Below, piece after piece: positions 10,557 through 21,449 of a DNA stretch of 64,000 nucleotides. The DNA is taken from NCBI GenBank assembly GCA_019009955.1, contig CM032232.1, forward strand, positions 137,230,001 to 137,294,000, written 5' to 3'. The position numbers and the translations under genes were made by a program. How positions within the stretch are numbered: position 1 is the first letter of the stretch; each line of letters begins with the position of its first letter. The stretch is from Riptortus pedestris (taxonomy: Eukaryota; Arthropoda; Insecta; Hemiptera; Alydidae). The notes under the pieces are model-generated. The model was not told the origin of the DNA. It searched no databases and was given only the letters and a program-made list of their open reading frames with translations.

Positions 10557-12030
10557 TTAACCCTTAACTGGCCAAGGTGTCTTTAAAGACACCGTTCATA
10601 TTTAACACTCCCAGAGAGCAACTGCTTCTATTCTTACCCCTTTTGGGCCACAGTCCACACCCCTGTAACCTCCCAAGCATGAGCATATGCGACAAAAGTC
10701 CATTCATTGTTATTTGAGCTAATTACTAGCAATATACTGAAGAAAATCATCATTGTTTACCACCCTACTTCACACTAGTTGCCAGCGAAGTTTCTAATTC
10801 ATTAAAATATACGCTATTCGATTTAAATATGAACCAAAATGGGTGAATTAGTTGTAAAGGGTTGTATTTAAGTTCTCATGTGTTTCATTTTCCATTCAGG
10901 AGAGAAATAGAGCTTTAGCATGGATTTTAATGATGGTGTACTTAAGTTCACCCTGGCCAAATACCAACAAATTTGCCCAAGGGGCATTTTAATTAACAGA
11001 TACGTATAAAAGTCGAGGTGAAAAGATTTTTCTCTTTGCTACCAAAATTTAGTATTACTTCTGATGAAGATGAAAGCAACAATGAAGGAGAAAATGCAGA
11101 CGGATGCCCCAAAATGGATGAAGGAACTTTTCAAATTGAAATGAATGAAGTATTGGAACATTTCAATATTGAGGATGAAAGAGGGAAGAGAATGTTATGA
11201 AGAATAAGTTGAGAACAAAATGTGTATCAGCATGATTAAATGGTATGACAACAAAGTGTTGACCTTAGTGACATGTTCGTTGCACTTTATAGAACACTCC
11301 CACAAGTATTACATGAACATTTCCAGCTAATAATTGGATTTGGTGGTTAATAACGCATTGCTATTGTACAAAAGGAACACCCTAAAAAAAAATTGACTTT
11401 AAAACAATTTCGAATACACATTGCAGAGGATATTTTTCTGCACCAGTGAGCTAAAAGGGCTAGACACCACCAATTGCTAAAACTGCTGCAGCTCTCATAG
11501 CCGATGCAGCAAGACTTGATGGGATGCACCTTTGGCAAGTATTCACTACAAAAGGAAAGTGTAGACTATGTCACCAAAATCAAAAGGTTGTTTTATGCCG
11601 AAAATGTAATGTGAGACTTTGTAACACTCGTGAAAGGCCCTGTTTTCTTGAACGAATGGAAGGTTTAATGATATTTTTGACGGATTTATATTTTGTTTAC
11701 AATGTACTTATTTCTTATTTACAACACGTTTCTTTTATTATCTAATAAATTATTTAATTACATTTTTAGAAACTATGTCAGTTTATTAACATAACTTATA
11801 GACACCCCCCATTGATTTACGGTGATTGGCCAGAGTGTTCTTAAAGACACCACTAATGTTTTGGGTAACTGGCCAAAGTGTACTTAAAGACACCATGTAA
11901 TATTTTTGTTCAGAAAAAAAAAATAAGTAAAACCTTATATATTCTATTTATTAGGAACGCAAAAAATGAGTTTTTAAGAAAATTTTTCATTTCAAGTCAT
12001 TTTGTGAGTTTCTGGCCAATTAAGGGTTAA
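10557..12030 (+). mobile_element. piggyBac-like element with internal deletions
   Basis: The element is flanked by TTAA at 10557-10560 and 12027-12030. Its ends match over 14 bp with one difference (CCCTTAACTGGCCA left; CCCTTAATTGGCCA on the complement of the right end). Just inside the left end lies the perfect palindrome GGTGTCTTTAAAGACACC (10576-10593). Two related TGGCCA...TTAAAGACACC modules sit at about 11825-11852 and 11869-11895 near the right end. These look like repeated transposase-binding sites. At ~1.47 kb it is well short of the ~2.3-2.5 kb usual for an autonomous copy. Confidence 0.88.
11018..11670 (+). pseudogene. piggyBac transposase relic
   Basis: Two ends of the transposase can be read. 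Around 11018-11200 there is an acidic N-terminal stretch (ITSDEDESNNEGENADG), typical of piggyBac proteins. After broken frames containing IKWYDNKVLTLV-like and VALYRTLPQV-like phrases, 11524-11670 encodes the C-terminal cysteine-rich domain: KCRLCHQNQKVVLCRKCNV followed by RLC and CF. The central catalytic domain with its conserved aspartates is missing, and stops interrupt the remainder. The product cannot be functional. The element could still be mobilised in trans because both ends are preserved. The frame at 11018 opens on GTG, so its start is not a true initiation site. Confidence 0.75.
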
Positions 12031-12534
12031 TTATACCGTAAGTCCCTGGGCCTGGAAGGCAGTCTTCAGGTTCTGTACTAGGAGTTAGATAGATAGATAG
12101 ATATTTTTATTGGCTTCTGTTTACAACATGTTGCCTGTACTAGGAGTTAGAGAACGTAATATTTAAGGCTGATGTGGAAGGGTGCACAAATAAAAAAAAA
12201 TGTATATAGGCACCAGAAGGACTATTAAATTAAATGAGCTAAGTTTTGGGTTGCATAACTATTACAATATATATATTTATTTTTTAAAATGATTTACGAT
12301 ATCTCCCTTCTAATCTAATGGAAACGTTTCATAACATCATTTATATTCCTTTTCAGAATAAGCAAAAAATGTCCTGCTCAAACTTTTTGTATCCTAATAT
12401 ACATATACTGAGAAATATGAATTATTTTTTAATTCAATTCTCTCCCCTTGGTCGATTTTGCTCAGAAGGGGAAGTACGTTACAACTACCCTAAATACAAA
12501 ATTTGAACATTATAAGACTAGCCGTTTTAGCAAA
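12031..12534. other. Unassigned stretch with a GATA tract
   Basis: A short (GATA)n run at about 12088-12104 is followed by TTTTTATTGGCTTCTGTTTA, which resembles the reverse of LINE 3' ends seen elsewhere here. The rest is AT-rich with no supported gene. Confidence 0.35.
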
Positions 12535-13090
12535 TATCCCTAAGGCAAATCAGCAATTGCGATTTTGTACTCATGATGCGATTTACGGATAATGTCTTCA
12601 AATGTCCATCGATCCTACCTAGAAGATGACGAAAGGGTCCGACGAGGTTCGTTCAAAAGTGTGTGTGTGTGTGTTTGTGTGTCTGTCTGTCTGAGGGTCG
12701 GCATTTTTGTTTAATCGTTACCAAAGTCGATATTTAAACAGTTCATGTAAAGCTAAAAATAACGTTCGTAAATGGCCGACGGGGTTTTGGCGGTAGTTAA
12801 GGGGAGGGGTTTGAAAATTCAAAATATTTCCGTTATTACGAGTTGCATTGAAAATATTTAAAGAACCAATCTTGTTAAACTATTGATGCTCTACAATTGC
12901 TGTTCTTCAGATTTTTTCATTGCTTATAATTAAGCCAGTTAGCTACTATACGTACTTACTAGTTTTCAGCTTACTGTAAATTTCCCTACTACTCAGATAG
13001 AAAATATATTGGGAGAAGAGATACATTGGTTTGTCATACAAACATGTGGGAAATCTGCTTCGTTTACGCAGCCCCTGCGTGAAGGACATT
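12535..13090 (+). repeat. TAC copy with (GT)n core
   Basis: It begins TTTTAGCAAATATCCCTAAG and keeps the blocks CTCATGATGCG, CATCGATCCTAC and GATGACGAAAG. A GTGTGTGTGTGTGT core at about 12660-12690 takes the place of TA. Then follow the TCGTTACC, G-rich and AATATTTCCGTTATTACG blocks, and the end GGAAATCTGCTTCGTTTACG plus CAGCCCCTGCGTGAAGGAC. It shows that the core repeat type is interchangeable. Confidence 0.8.
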
Positions 13091-13525
13091 TATATACATA
13101 TACATTTAGGAATGTTATCAAGTAGGTAGAATGGATATGGACTTCCATGTTCGTGAGCAGAGATTATGGAAATCAGCTAAAAGTCAAATAACCCGTTTAT
13201 TGTTAGAGTTTCAGGAAAATGTTTAATTTCCTTTTCGAGGGTCATTGCAAAAAGCCTTAAATAGCAACGTAGAGTTGTGCTCGGTCTGAACAGGAAATAA
13301 GAGTTGGATGCTGAAAGAGATGAAACAGATGTTCGCTTAGCGTCATTTCACTTCCGCCGGAAGTTAATGGAGTCTATCGCTTCTATATTTACCCTCTTCC
13401 TTGTCCCATTCCAATGCGAGTAAACAGAAGCTATTTTTGATTCCACGACTCAAATAAACTCAATGAGATAAGCGTAAACACATCCTTTGAACCCATTTAA
13501 CTTTGCTTCTACTATCCAGTTTGCT
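13091..13525. other. Unique stretch, no gene found
   Basis: No family or coding signal was recognised. Base composition is more balanced than in the flanking repeats. Confidence 0.4.
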
Positions 13526-13748
13526 GGTCTCAGGTTAGACGTGTGAGTTATAACGTTGCCTTTAATCTCAAATGGTAAACCTCGAGTAACGTGTTGGATA
13601 CCCACCTGAGCAATAGGAATTTATTTAGTGACGAACTCATATTAAACAAATATCCTTAGTCCCACCCTGGCTAGAAAAAGGTCGAAACCTGAAGATCAAC
13701 GGCCCCCATTAGCCATAGAAGCGAAAAATGGACGTTAATAAATAATGA
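13526..13748 (+). repeat. SINE-A copy
   Basis: It shares with 42174-42402 the A-box-like GTCTCAGGTTAGACGTGTGAG, the segment AATGGTAAACCTCGAGT, the phrase GGAATTTATTTAGTGACGAA, then TCCCACCCTGGCTAGAA, and the tail GGACGTTAATAAATAATGAT. The B-box region is mutated (GTTGGATACCC). Confidence 0.75.
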
Positions 13749-13810
13749 TATTCAGTTTATCAAGCTTTCATGTGTTTGGAAAATATTTTAACAAAGTGTT
13801 TTCACTAAAA

Positions 13811-14840
13811 GTCGGTCATGCAGGGGCTGCGTAAACTAAGCAGATTTCCCACGTGAAGTTATACAATAGAGAAATTTCCACACGAGAGCCGAACAGTTAC
13901 GGAAACGGCCGAAATAGCTTTCAGCGGAAACGAATAGAACCGACTTTAGCCGAGTTCATCTCCTCCGTTATCGGCACACACTTAATAAAGATGCTAATAT
14001 CTCGGTTAATATTCAAGATAGAGAATAAATGTATAGAACAATATTTATAGTAAATTTAATTTGCAATAAGATTGATTCTGTATCATTTTTCCTTGCGACG
14101 TATAGTTACGGAAATATTTCGAATTTTTGTAATCCCCCCTCTAATCCCTCCCCTCCCGCTGGTCCGATTTCAGCCGTGACGAACTTGATCTTTTTTTTTT
14201 TACATTAAAACGATTAAATACCGAGTTTGGTGACGATTAAACAAAAATTGTGACCACTAGAATGTTAACAGACAAATATATATACACAGATAGGTAATAA
14301 TTTATTGGCACGAATACATAACGTTGCCGTGGGGTCTGGCCAATTGTTATTAATTTGTTAGTCCTACAGTCCATCATATTAGAAAATTAAGAGAAACTTA
14401 TAACGTAAATAACAAAATATACAATAATTTGAAAAAAATATAAGTCGTTAACATTAAGAAACAACGGACAAAAATTATATTAAATATATTATTTATTACT
14501 TTTTGAAAAATAATAAATTATATAACTTTTCATTGCTCATAATATTTAGGTAATGTACTTAAATAATTTACAATTCGACAATTTTGAATACTCTTATAAT
14601 ATACGTAATATATACCAATACTTAAGCAATATATAATATTTCCGAAAAATAAACAAAAACAAAACAACAATTAATGGTTAATAAACTGACAATAATATAA
14701 ATAATAAGTAAAATAATAAAGTAATATATGTTATTTAGTTTTTCAATATTATTGATACTTTGCATAATTTCCAATGAAAGTTCGTCCCGGTTTTTAAATA
14801 TACATGATTGTAAATATTGTTTTCTGTGGTTTATGAATGC

Positions 14841-14901
<61 letters not shown>

Positions 14902-15024
14902 TTGAATGGACCTTATTTTCGCCATTTCCTGGGTAGGATCGATGGACATTTGAAGAAATTTTTCAAAAATCGCGTCATGAGTACGACCTCACTAGCAGAT
15001 TTTTCTTAAGGGAAATCTGCTAAT
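13811..15024 (-). repeat. TAC copy with an insert at its core
   Basis: It starts GTCGGTCATGCAGGGGCTGCG and ends GGGAAATCTGCTAATAA, in antisense order. Between 14287 and about 14840 an AT-rich sequence of roughly 550 bp separates the core flank (ACAGACAAATATATATACA) from the (TA)n run at 14845-14897. The insert starts like the complement of a LINE 3' end (AATAATTTATTGGCACGAAT) but has no coding sequence. Confidence 0.8.
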
Positions 15025-15094
15025 AATAAATACTTTTAGTAAAAATCAGAAGATTGTATGTGGAGGACTACGGAGCCTGAAAACATAAAAAAAA

Positions 15095-15526
15095 GTCTGC
15101 CACCGGGGCCGCGAGAAATTAGCATATTTCCCAAATCCGTCACGTACGTACGTATATCTCTAAAGTAAAAGTTCAATGAGAACAATATTTGCCAATTAGA
15201 CTTCAAATGAAGTGCTTCATAATTTAGCAGTTTATTGATAACATGTTGTGAGTAGGAGAGGATTTTTTACTGATGCCTTAAAACTAAAATGTGCAAATAT
15301 CTCAGTTGGTGAAAAAACGTACATAGCAATATTTGTAGAACATTACATTCGTAATAAGATTGGTTAAAATACAATTTTTGATTCGACGTATAATAACGGA
15401 GATATTAAGAATTTTGAATTCCCTTTTTATCACCGCCCCTCCCACTGGTCGGATTTTACACAAAACGCTAAAATATCGAGTTTGGTGCGATCAAACAAAA
15501 ATTGCGACCATTTCAGCGTTTACAGA

Positions 15527-15598
<72 letters not shown>
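15095..15598 (-). repeat. TAC copy truncated by a Helitron
   Basis: A degenerate 3' end (GTCTGCCACCGGGGCCGCG) is followed by the usual antisense blocks and a (TA)n core at about 15533-15597. The 5' block is missing. The Helitron begins directly at the end of the TA run. Confidence 0.75.
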
Positions 15599-15601
<3 letters not shown>

Positions 15602-16101
15602 GCTCAGATACCCGGCTTCGCCCGGGAATTCATTTGAGGCTGAATGGTGATGGTATTTTTTTGGCAAGGCTTTACATTGCACAATATTTTGACATTTACC
15701 CGTCCCAGCGTTTAGGGTTTATACCCGTCGTTTCTGTGGATTTCTTAATAATAAAATTAGTAATGATAAAATAAATATTATAAGACTTCACTGTCCTCCA
15801 TATTGTCATATTTCCCGTCTCCTGTGCATTACGCATAGCTTTGAATTATTAAGGGCAAAATATAAACATAGATTTGAATTAATTTTTCCGGGTTAGATAC
15901 CTGGTAGTTCATTTTGGAAAGAATTGATGAGCATATCAATATTATACGCAAATTATTTGCTTCATACATTGTTCCCGAAAAAATGTATAAAACAAAAGTT
16001 ACTCTAAATAACAAAGTAAACAACTTTTGTTATGTGCACGTTTGACGAAAAACAAATAGACAACGAAATATTGCGAATTTTTATTTCAGGCCTCCCTTAT
16101 A

Positions 16102-16629
16102 TCCTGGGGAATATTGCCATATTTGGGCAGGCTATCAGAAATCCTGGGAAGGAAACTAAACAGGCAGGGCATTAGAATAGCCTACAGAAAGAGGGCGTCA
16201 CATCAGAATTTTATTTCTAAAATCAAGGATGCTACGCCTCTAGGAGACAGATCAGGGGTGTACATGATGAAGTGTGGGATGTGTGAAGCCAGCTACGTTG
16301 GGAGGACAGAGAGGAAAGTAAGGATTAGGGCTAAGGAACACATGAGAGCAGGCTCAGAGTTTTATGCACACTGCAAGGAGCACAACCACCATGCTGGAGA
16401 CCACCGGATAAAATTAATTCATAGCGACGTTAAAGGTTATCTGTTGGACATGGTTGAGGCTATTGAAATAAAACTTGAAAAAGCCATAAATAAAGACAAT
16501 GTAAATGTGCAGACTGACACAAACGCGTCTCTCATGTCCAGACTTGTCTCAGCCCCCTCCCTAGCGGCTTGGAATGATCCCCTTGGCCTCAGTGCATCGG
16601 CAGGGTTTAGCCTGGTAGCAAGTCTATAG
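16102..16629 (+). pseudogene. PLE GIY-YIG endonuclease domain, truncated ORF
   Basis: The frame is open from the truncation point to TAG at 16627-16629. Numbering from codon TTG at 16114, residues 1-25 (PYLGRLSEILGRKLNRQGIR) are the linker that follows the reverse transcriptase in PLEs. Residues 48-76 are the GIY-YIG nuclease: GVY at 48-50, paired cysteines at 54 and 57, YVG at 61-63, and EH at 75-76 in RAKEHMRA. A conserved HCKEHNHH-like stretch follows. In intact PLEs this nuclease nicks target DNA to prime reverse transcription. The RT domain is entirely missing, so this is a dead C-terminal remnant although its own frame is unbroken. There is no ATG at the start. Confidence 0.85.
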
Positions 16630-16859
16630 GATCGCCCTACGCTCTGACGGTAGTTTTTGCTTATAATATTATTTTAATGTTTATATAGTAATTATTAATT
16701 TGTTATATTTTAATTGTAAATATGTTTTTGAATATAGGTGTTATTATTGTAAAAAATTTTATAATGTTATAGACGTTTTTGTTATATGACCAATTATGTA
16801 AACATTTTTAACAACTGATTTTTAGACTCCTAATTATGGTGTTACATTGTTTTGTAGCT

Positions 16860-16886
16860 CTTAGGATGGGGATTTAGTCCCCGAAA
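16860..16886 (+). ncRNA. Hammerhead-ribozyme-like motif in PLE 3' region
   Basis: The order is CTTAGGA, a perfect 5-bp stem GGGGA/TCCCC with loop TTTAG, then GAAA. Hammerhead ribozymes have CUGANGA, stem II, then GAAA. Here only one core base differs (U for G at the third position). Hammerhead motifs are known in PLEs of other animals. The mutation suggests this copy is inactive. Stems I and III were not worked out. Confidence 0.5.
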
Positions 16887-17996
16887 GCGCTCAGCGTTCA
16901 TAAGAAATAAAATTGTGAGGAGCCATAAAAAAGTTTTTGTGATTAACCTCCCTTATAACCCCCACTCCCATTCGAACCTAAAAATTTGAATATAGCTTAT
17001 AATCATGGAAGAATTAATGCTAATTGACATACCGAGTTTTGTTAAGTTCGGTTCAATCGTCAGCACCCAATAAAATAGTTGACCCCCGCTTTAGTTTATA
17101 GTGTATATCTCGTTTATACTTTGTTAAATGACAAAAATGAATATCACATAAGTTACTCTGAATAACAAAATAAAAAAACTTTTGTTATGTTCATATTTGC
17201 CGAAAAACGAATAGAAAAGGAAATACTGCTATTTTAAATTCAGGCCTTCCTTACAACCCCCACTCCTGCCCGTCCCTAGAAATGTTGGTATGGCTAGTTA
17301 TAAGGAAGGCGTTAGTGCTAATACACATATCGAGGTTTATTTAGTTTGGTTGATTTTTTTGTGCCAAATAAAATTGTTGACTCCCGCTATAATTTTTAGC
17401 GTATAACTCATTTATACTTCGGTATACGACGAAAGTGTATATAACAAAAGTTACTCTAAATGAACAAATAAATAACTTTTGTTATGTGCATATTTGCCGA
17501 AAAATTATAGGAAACGAAATATCGCTATTTTTAAATTCAGGCCTCCCTTATAACCCCCACTCCTCTTTGTCTTAGAGAATATAGCCTAAAGTCTAAGTTG
17601 GGCTAGTAATGATATACATATCAAGTTAAATAAAATTCGGTTCAGCCGTTTATGCGTGAAAAGGTAACAAACAAACACACACGAAAAAAACAAAATGTAG
17701 TTATGGTGCCTATGACATGTGAAACGAAAAGTTATCGTGAAAATTCACGAAAAAAAATCAATGTACAGACAGAGGTTACATATATATATTTGAATATAAC
17801 TCATTTATAATGTTAATTATAAATTACCCAATTAGTTTCAACAGGTGAACCAAACTGTAGCTTTATTCTCAGTTCATTTAATTGGGGCACTTCCTTGACT
17901 GAATGAAATGTAAGTCGTATCTTGTACATTTCCTTGAGCGATCTAATCACAAGTCCAACAGTCTCATAGACCAACTCATATAAAGAAAAATAAATT

Positions 17997-18135
17997 GCAT
18001 TATGCGTGGAAGAAAAAGGAATCAAAGTACCTTCATGGGCTGAAGCTCAATTGCACAGCCAATAAATATAATTGCAAGACGGTCCTACCATTAATTTCCT
18101 GAAGTTAATGCTTTGCAAATTATATAGTATTGCAC
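17997..18135 (+). repeat. Left copy of an inverted repeat pair
   Basis: This ~140-bp segment (GCATTATGCGTGGAAGAAAA to GTATTGCACCA) is the reverse complement of 20356-20501 with scattered differences and small indels. Together they bracket the Tc1 element and its host TAC fragment. No gene or terminal motif is seen in either copy. Confidence 0.75.
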
Positions 18136-18444
18136 CATGAGTTTTGTGTGATCAAACAAAAATTGTCACCCTTACAGCGTTAACAGACTAATATATATCG
18201 ATGGACATTTGAGGAAATTTTTCACTTCACTTAAAGGAGTTTGGTTAATATTCAGACAAGAGAATAATTTTTAGACTGCAATTGTAAAACATTGAAATTC
18301 CATCTACATTGGTTATGAAAGCTTTTTCGATCCAGCTCATAAAAACCGAGATATTTCGAATTTTGAATTATTCCCCTTCTAAGTTTCTCGTAATATAATC
18401 TTTAATTTAATTTTAAAAGGACCTCATTTTCGTCATCTCCTGAA

Positions 18445-18480
<36 letters not shown>
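18136..18480 (-). repeat. Scrambled TAC remnant hosting a Tc1 element
   Basis: It has TGTGATCAAACAAAAATTG, a short ATATATAT, GATGGACATTTGAGGAAATT, and then a second piece with GGACCTCATTTTCGTCATCT leading into a (TA)n run at about 18445-18480. The Tc1-like element is inserted in that TA run. Confidence 0.6.
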
Positions 18481-18484
<4 letters not shown>

Positions 18485-20031
18485 CTCCTCGTCAAAAAAA
18501 ACGCAACACCCTAATATTTATTGATTACACATGTTTTTAATTGAAATAAAAAATATTATGTTGATGTTTCTAATCAGACAAATACATTGGAGGAGAAAAA
18601 CAACAATTTCATTTGAATTACAGCACTTCTTCTTATCTTTAATCCTATTGTTTAGAAACAGCACAAATTCCATAGTCATTCTTATCGACTTAGGGATACA
18701 AAAAAAAATTACTAAGGATCAGTATTCGTGTTAATTTCATCAAGTACGCATTATTTTAGAATTCATAGGTAATTATGGCACGGTTACATAGAGATGACAC
18801 AATTAGGGCAGTGACGATGCACCAAGAAGGCCGTAGCACACGTTACATTGCTAATCGACTTGGGGTCCACTTTTCAACTGTCGAACGGGTCTTGAAACGA
18901 TTCAGAAAGACAAGAGGATACACAAGAAGACCTGGATCGGGCCGACCTCGGGCCACATCAGCGGAAGACGACCGTTTTATCCGGCTCCAGACTCTCAGAA
19001 ATCGGCTAATAACAGCAAACGACTTAAAAAACTTGGTCGCTGGTGTTCGAAACTTACATGTTTCAGTATCAACAGTTACGAGACGAGTGAGGAATAGTAG
19101 ACTGAGGGCACGAAGGCACATGGTTGGACCACTTCTCTCCAGAGAGCACCGAAGAGCCCGCCTTAGGTTTGCCCAGGAGCACCGAGATTGGACTGTCGAT
19201 GACTGGAGGCTAGTCCTGTTCACCGATGAGACCAGAGTGGCGCTTAACTCTCCTGACGGACACAGAAGAGTGTGGAAGGTGCCAGGTGAGCGATACAGCA
19301 AATGTTGTAAGTCGGATGGGAGCCTTATGGTGGAGGCTTCGTGATGTACTTTGGTGGCATCTCATAGGAAGCTCGCACGGAGTTAGTTTCGATTCGTGGG
19401 GGCCCTTTGACTGCACAAAGATACGTGGCAGACATTTTGGAGGACCATGTCATGCCATACATGCCATTTATTGGTGAAAATGCATTTCTTATGCATGATA
19501 ATGCAAGGCCACATGTTGCCCGTATTGTTAGGGACTACCTAAACGAAATCAATATCGACACATTGCCGTGGCCAGCGAGGAGCCCTGACCTAAATTGCAT
19601 AGAACATTTATGGGACAGACTAAAAAGAAGTGTTCGAGCCAAGGAACCAGCACCACTCAACCTCAGGGAGCTTGAGGCTGCCGTTTTGGAAGAGTGGGAA
19701 AGATTACCTCAGGAGGCCGTCCAGGACTTGATCAGGAGCATGCCCACACCTATGGAGGCTGTCATTCGAGCAAGAGGTGGCAACACTGGTTATTAGTGTA
19801 AGAATAGTCAATTTAATTTTTTAAAAAGTTAAAATTTTGTTTTTTATCATTTTTAGGATAAATTTTTATTTTTTTTTGTAATTAAATGAATTAAATTTTT
19901 TTTTCTGAAATACACTTTTTATTACTCCTATTTACTTGAATTATAAGACACAATAAGGTATGATTCCCTGCTTCAGTAAAAACCCAGTGAAATTAATAAA
20001 TTTTAGGGTGTTGCGTTTTTTTTGACGAGGA

Positions 20032-20034
<3 letters not shown>
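18481..20034 (+). mobile_element. Tc1-like transposon, ~1.55 kb
   Basis: The inverted terminal repeats agree over at least 29 bp (left CTCCTCGTCAAAAAAAACGC and onward; the right end is its complement at 20002-20034). Both sides continue as (TA)n, consistent with TA target-site duplication inside a TAC core. One broken transposase gene fills the middle. The left outermost bases differ from the right (AAAACTCC versus CACTCC). Confidence 0.9.
18775..19796 (+). pseudogene. Tc1-family DD34E transposase, broken
   Basis: The first frame (189 codons) has the paired helix-turn-helix N-terminus (IANRLGVHFSTVERVLKRF), a GRPR hook (GSGRPRATS) and the first catalytic aspartate in LFTDET. It shifts frame near 19316-19340, where the family has a GGxVMxxGG motif. 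The second frame resumes with GGGFVMYFGGIS, meets an in-frame TAG at 19365-19367, and then runs open with the second aspartate in MHDNARPH and the glutamate in SPDLNCIEHLWD. Exactly 34 residues separate the latter two, the Tc1 DD34E signature. The family is usually ~340 residues, as this would be if repaired. One frameshift plus one nonsense codon make it non-functional. Confidence 0.9.
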
Positions 20035-20094
<60 letters not shown>

Positions 20095-20355
20095 TTTTTT
20101 TGTAAAAGTACAGCTTTACATTAATAAAAGTTGTAAGAGTTTATAAAACCTAGATGAAAGTTACCAAGAATAGACACTGTAAATAAGAGCAATAAATTGC
20201 AGGAATGCCCCCTAGAATGCACTTCTGTCGCTTATTGGACCAGTAATTTAAACTACTAAAGGAAATGGAACCCGTCTGGGACATTCTACAAGGAAGAAAT
20301 ATTTATTCGAGTTATATTTCTCTCCGGAGACTCACCGACTCCTATCAGCAGAAAT

Positions 20356-20501
20356 GGTGCAATACTATATAATTTGCAACGCATTAACTTCAGGAAATTA
20401 ATGGTAGGAAATGTATTGCAATTATATTTATTGAGTGTGCAATCTCCATTGAGCTTCAGGCCATAAAGGTACGTTGATTACTTTTTCTTCCAAGCATAAT
20501 G
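20356..20501 (-). repeat. Right copy of an inverted repeat pair
   Basis: This is the reverse complement of 17997-18135. It directly abuts the HP600 copy that begins at 20502. The sequence between the Tc1 right flank and this repeat (20091-20355) has no recognised feature. Confidence 0.7.
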
Positions 20502-21129
20502 TACTTTTTTCTGTAATCGTTGAATAATGGTAACATTACTAAACTGAAATGAGTGAAGAAAGTGAAACATTTTGCAATAGAGTGAAGAAAGTAATTACTT
20601 TCTTCACAAGTGAAGAAAGTGAATTGTCTTCTTAATTAGTAATAAGTATAAATTAAAAAATAATTTGAAGTTGGACATTAAATGCTTTTAAATGTTTCTT
20701 AACATTGTAAGAATTTATTTTAACAAAATAAATTGAAATGTGAATGAATTATTGGTGGAAATAATCAATATATTTTAAAATTTAAATATAATAATAATTA
20801 ACTTCCTTGTTTATAACCTGCACTTGTTTATAACTGCACTACTTCACAATCATCACTAGTTGTTTTATAACTATGCTTATAACCTTTCACAACCATGCTT
20901 ATAACCTACCAACAACATACCATAATTTTCACAACATCCTAATTTTGTTCATATTCTGGTTAGATCTGATCATGTATTACACGATTACAGAAAAAAAATA
21001 ATATTACACTCGTGACGAAAGTAGAATTTACAACTCTCGTGAAATTACCAGACTCGCTTCGCTCGTGTGAGTAAACGTTTCACTCGAGTTGTAAAATGAT
21101 CTAATTTCGTCACTTTATAATAAATAACT
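20502..21129 (-). repeat. HP600 palindrome-ended repeat, copy 2
   Basis: It is inverted relative to copies 1 and 3. The hairpin arms are CTACTTTCGTCACGAG-type and GTCACTTTATAA-type ends near 21010-21125, and the loop includes ACTCGCTTCGCTCGTG. The CACTTTCTTCAC cluster lies near 20550-20625. Confidence 0.75.
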
Positions 21130-21339
21130 TTTGTTCTAGTTTGGTTATGATACTGTTGGATTTATGAATACATCGCCCAAGGGCAATTTACAAGAGATCG
21201 CCAACATTTTATTGGATCAATGGACAGATGGACTGAGTTGGAAGTAAAAAAATAAAATGAACTGAGATCTTAGCTACAGATTTGATTAATCTCTTGAAAC
21301 TTATTGGATAATTTATAATTTACTTTATAAATATTTTTA

Positions 21340-21445
21340 TTTATTCATTTATTAACGTCCACTTTATGCTTTATGTGCTAATTGGGACGGGCTATCTACA
21401 GGTTACCATCCTTTTCAAGCCAGGATGGGACTAAGGATTTATTAG
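21340..21445 (-). repeat. SINE-A fragment, 3' half
   Basis: The antisense tail (ATTAACGTCCACTTTATG) and body (GGTTACCATCCTTTTCAAGC, GGATGGGACTAAGGATTTAT) match the 3' half of the SINE at 42174. The tRNA-like head is missing. It abuts the 19-bp satellite. Confidence 0.7.
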
Positions 21446-21449
21446 GAAT

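Larger units (their letters stand above)
16102..16946 (+). mobile_element. 5'-truncated Penelope-like element in the Helitron
   Basis: The insert interrupts a Helitron module and is flanked by the 11-bp direct repeat CCTCCCTTATA (16091-16101 and 16947-16957). It contains the GIY-YIG coding frame, an AT-rich 3' UTR and a stem-loop near 16860. PLEs commonly insert as 5'-truncated copies with target duplications of about this size. Confidence 0.85.
15599..17793 (-). mobile_element. Non-autonomous Helitron, 2.2 kb
   Basis: Read on the minus strand, the 5' end is TC followed by an A/T run and TGTAACCTCTGTCTGTACAT. The 3' end has the hairpin CCCGGGCGAAGCCGGG followed by TATCTGAG and the terminal CTAG next to T. 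TC...CTRR ends with a 3' hairpin and insertion between A and T define Helitrons. The body is made of ~290-bp repeated modules that include TAACTTTTGTTATGTGC and CCTCCCTTATAACCCCCACT. No Rep/helicase ORF is present. A PLE fragment sits inside one module. Confidence 0.85.

Noticed and set aside
18843..19301. 152-codon minus-strand ORF
   Set aside because: It is a shadow of the Tc1 transposase on the opposite strand.
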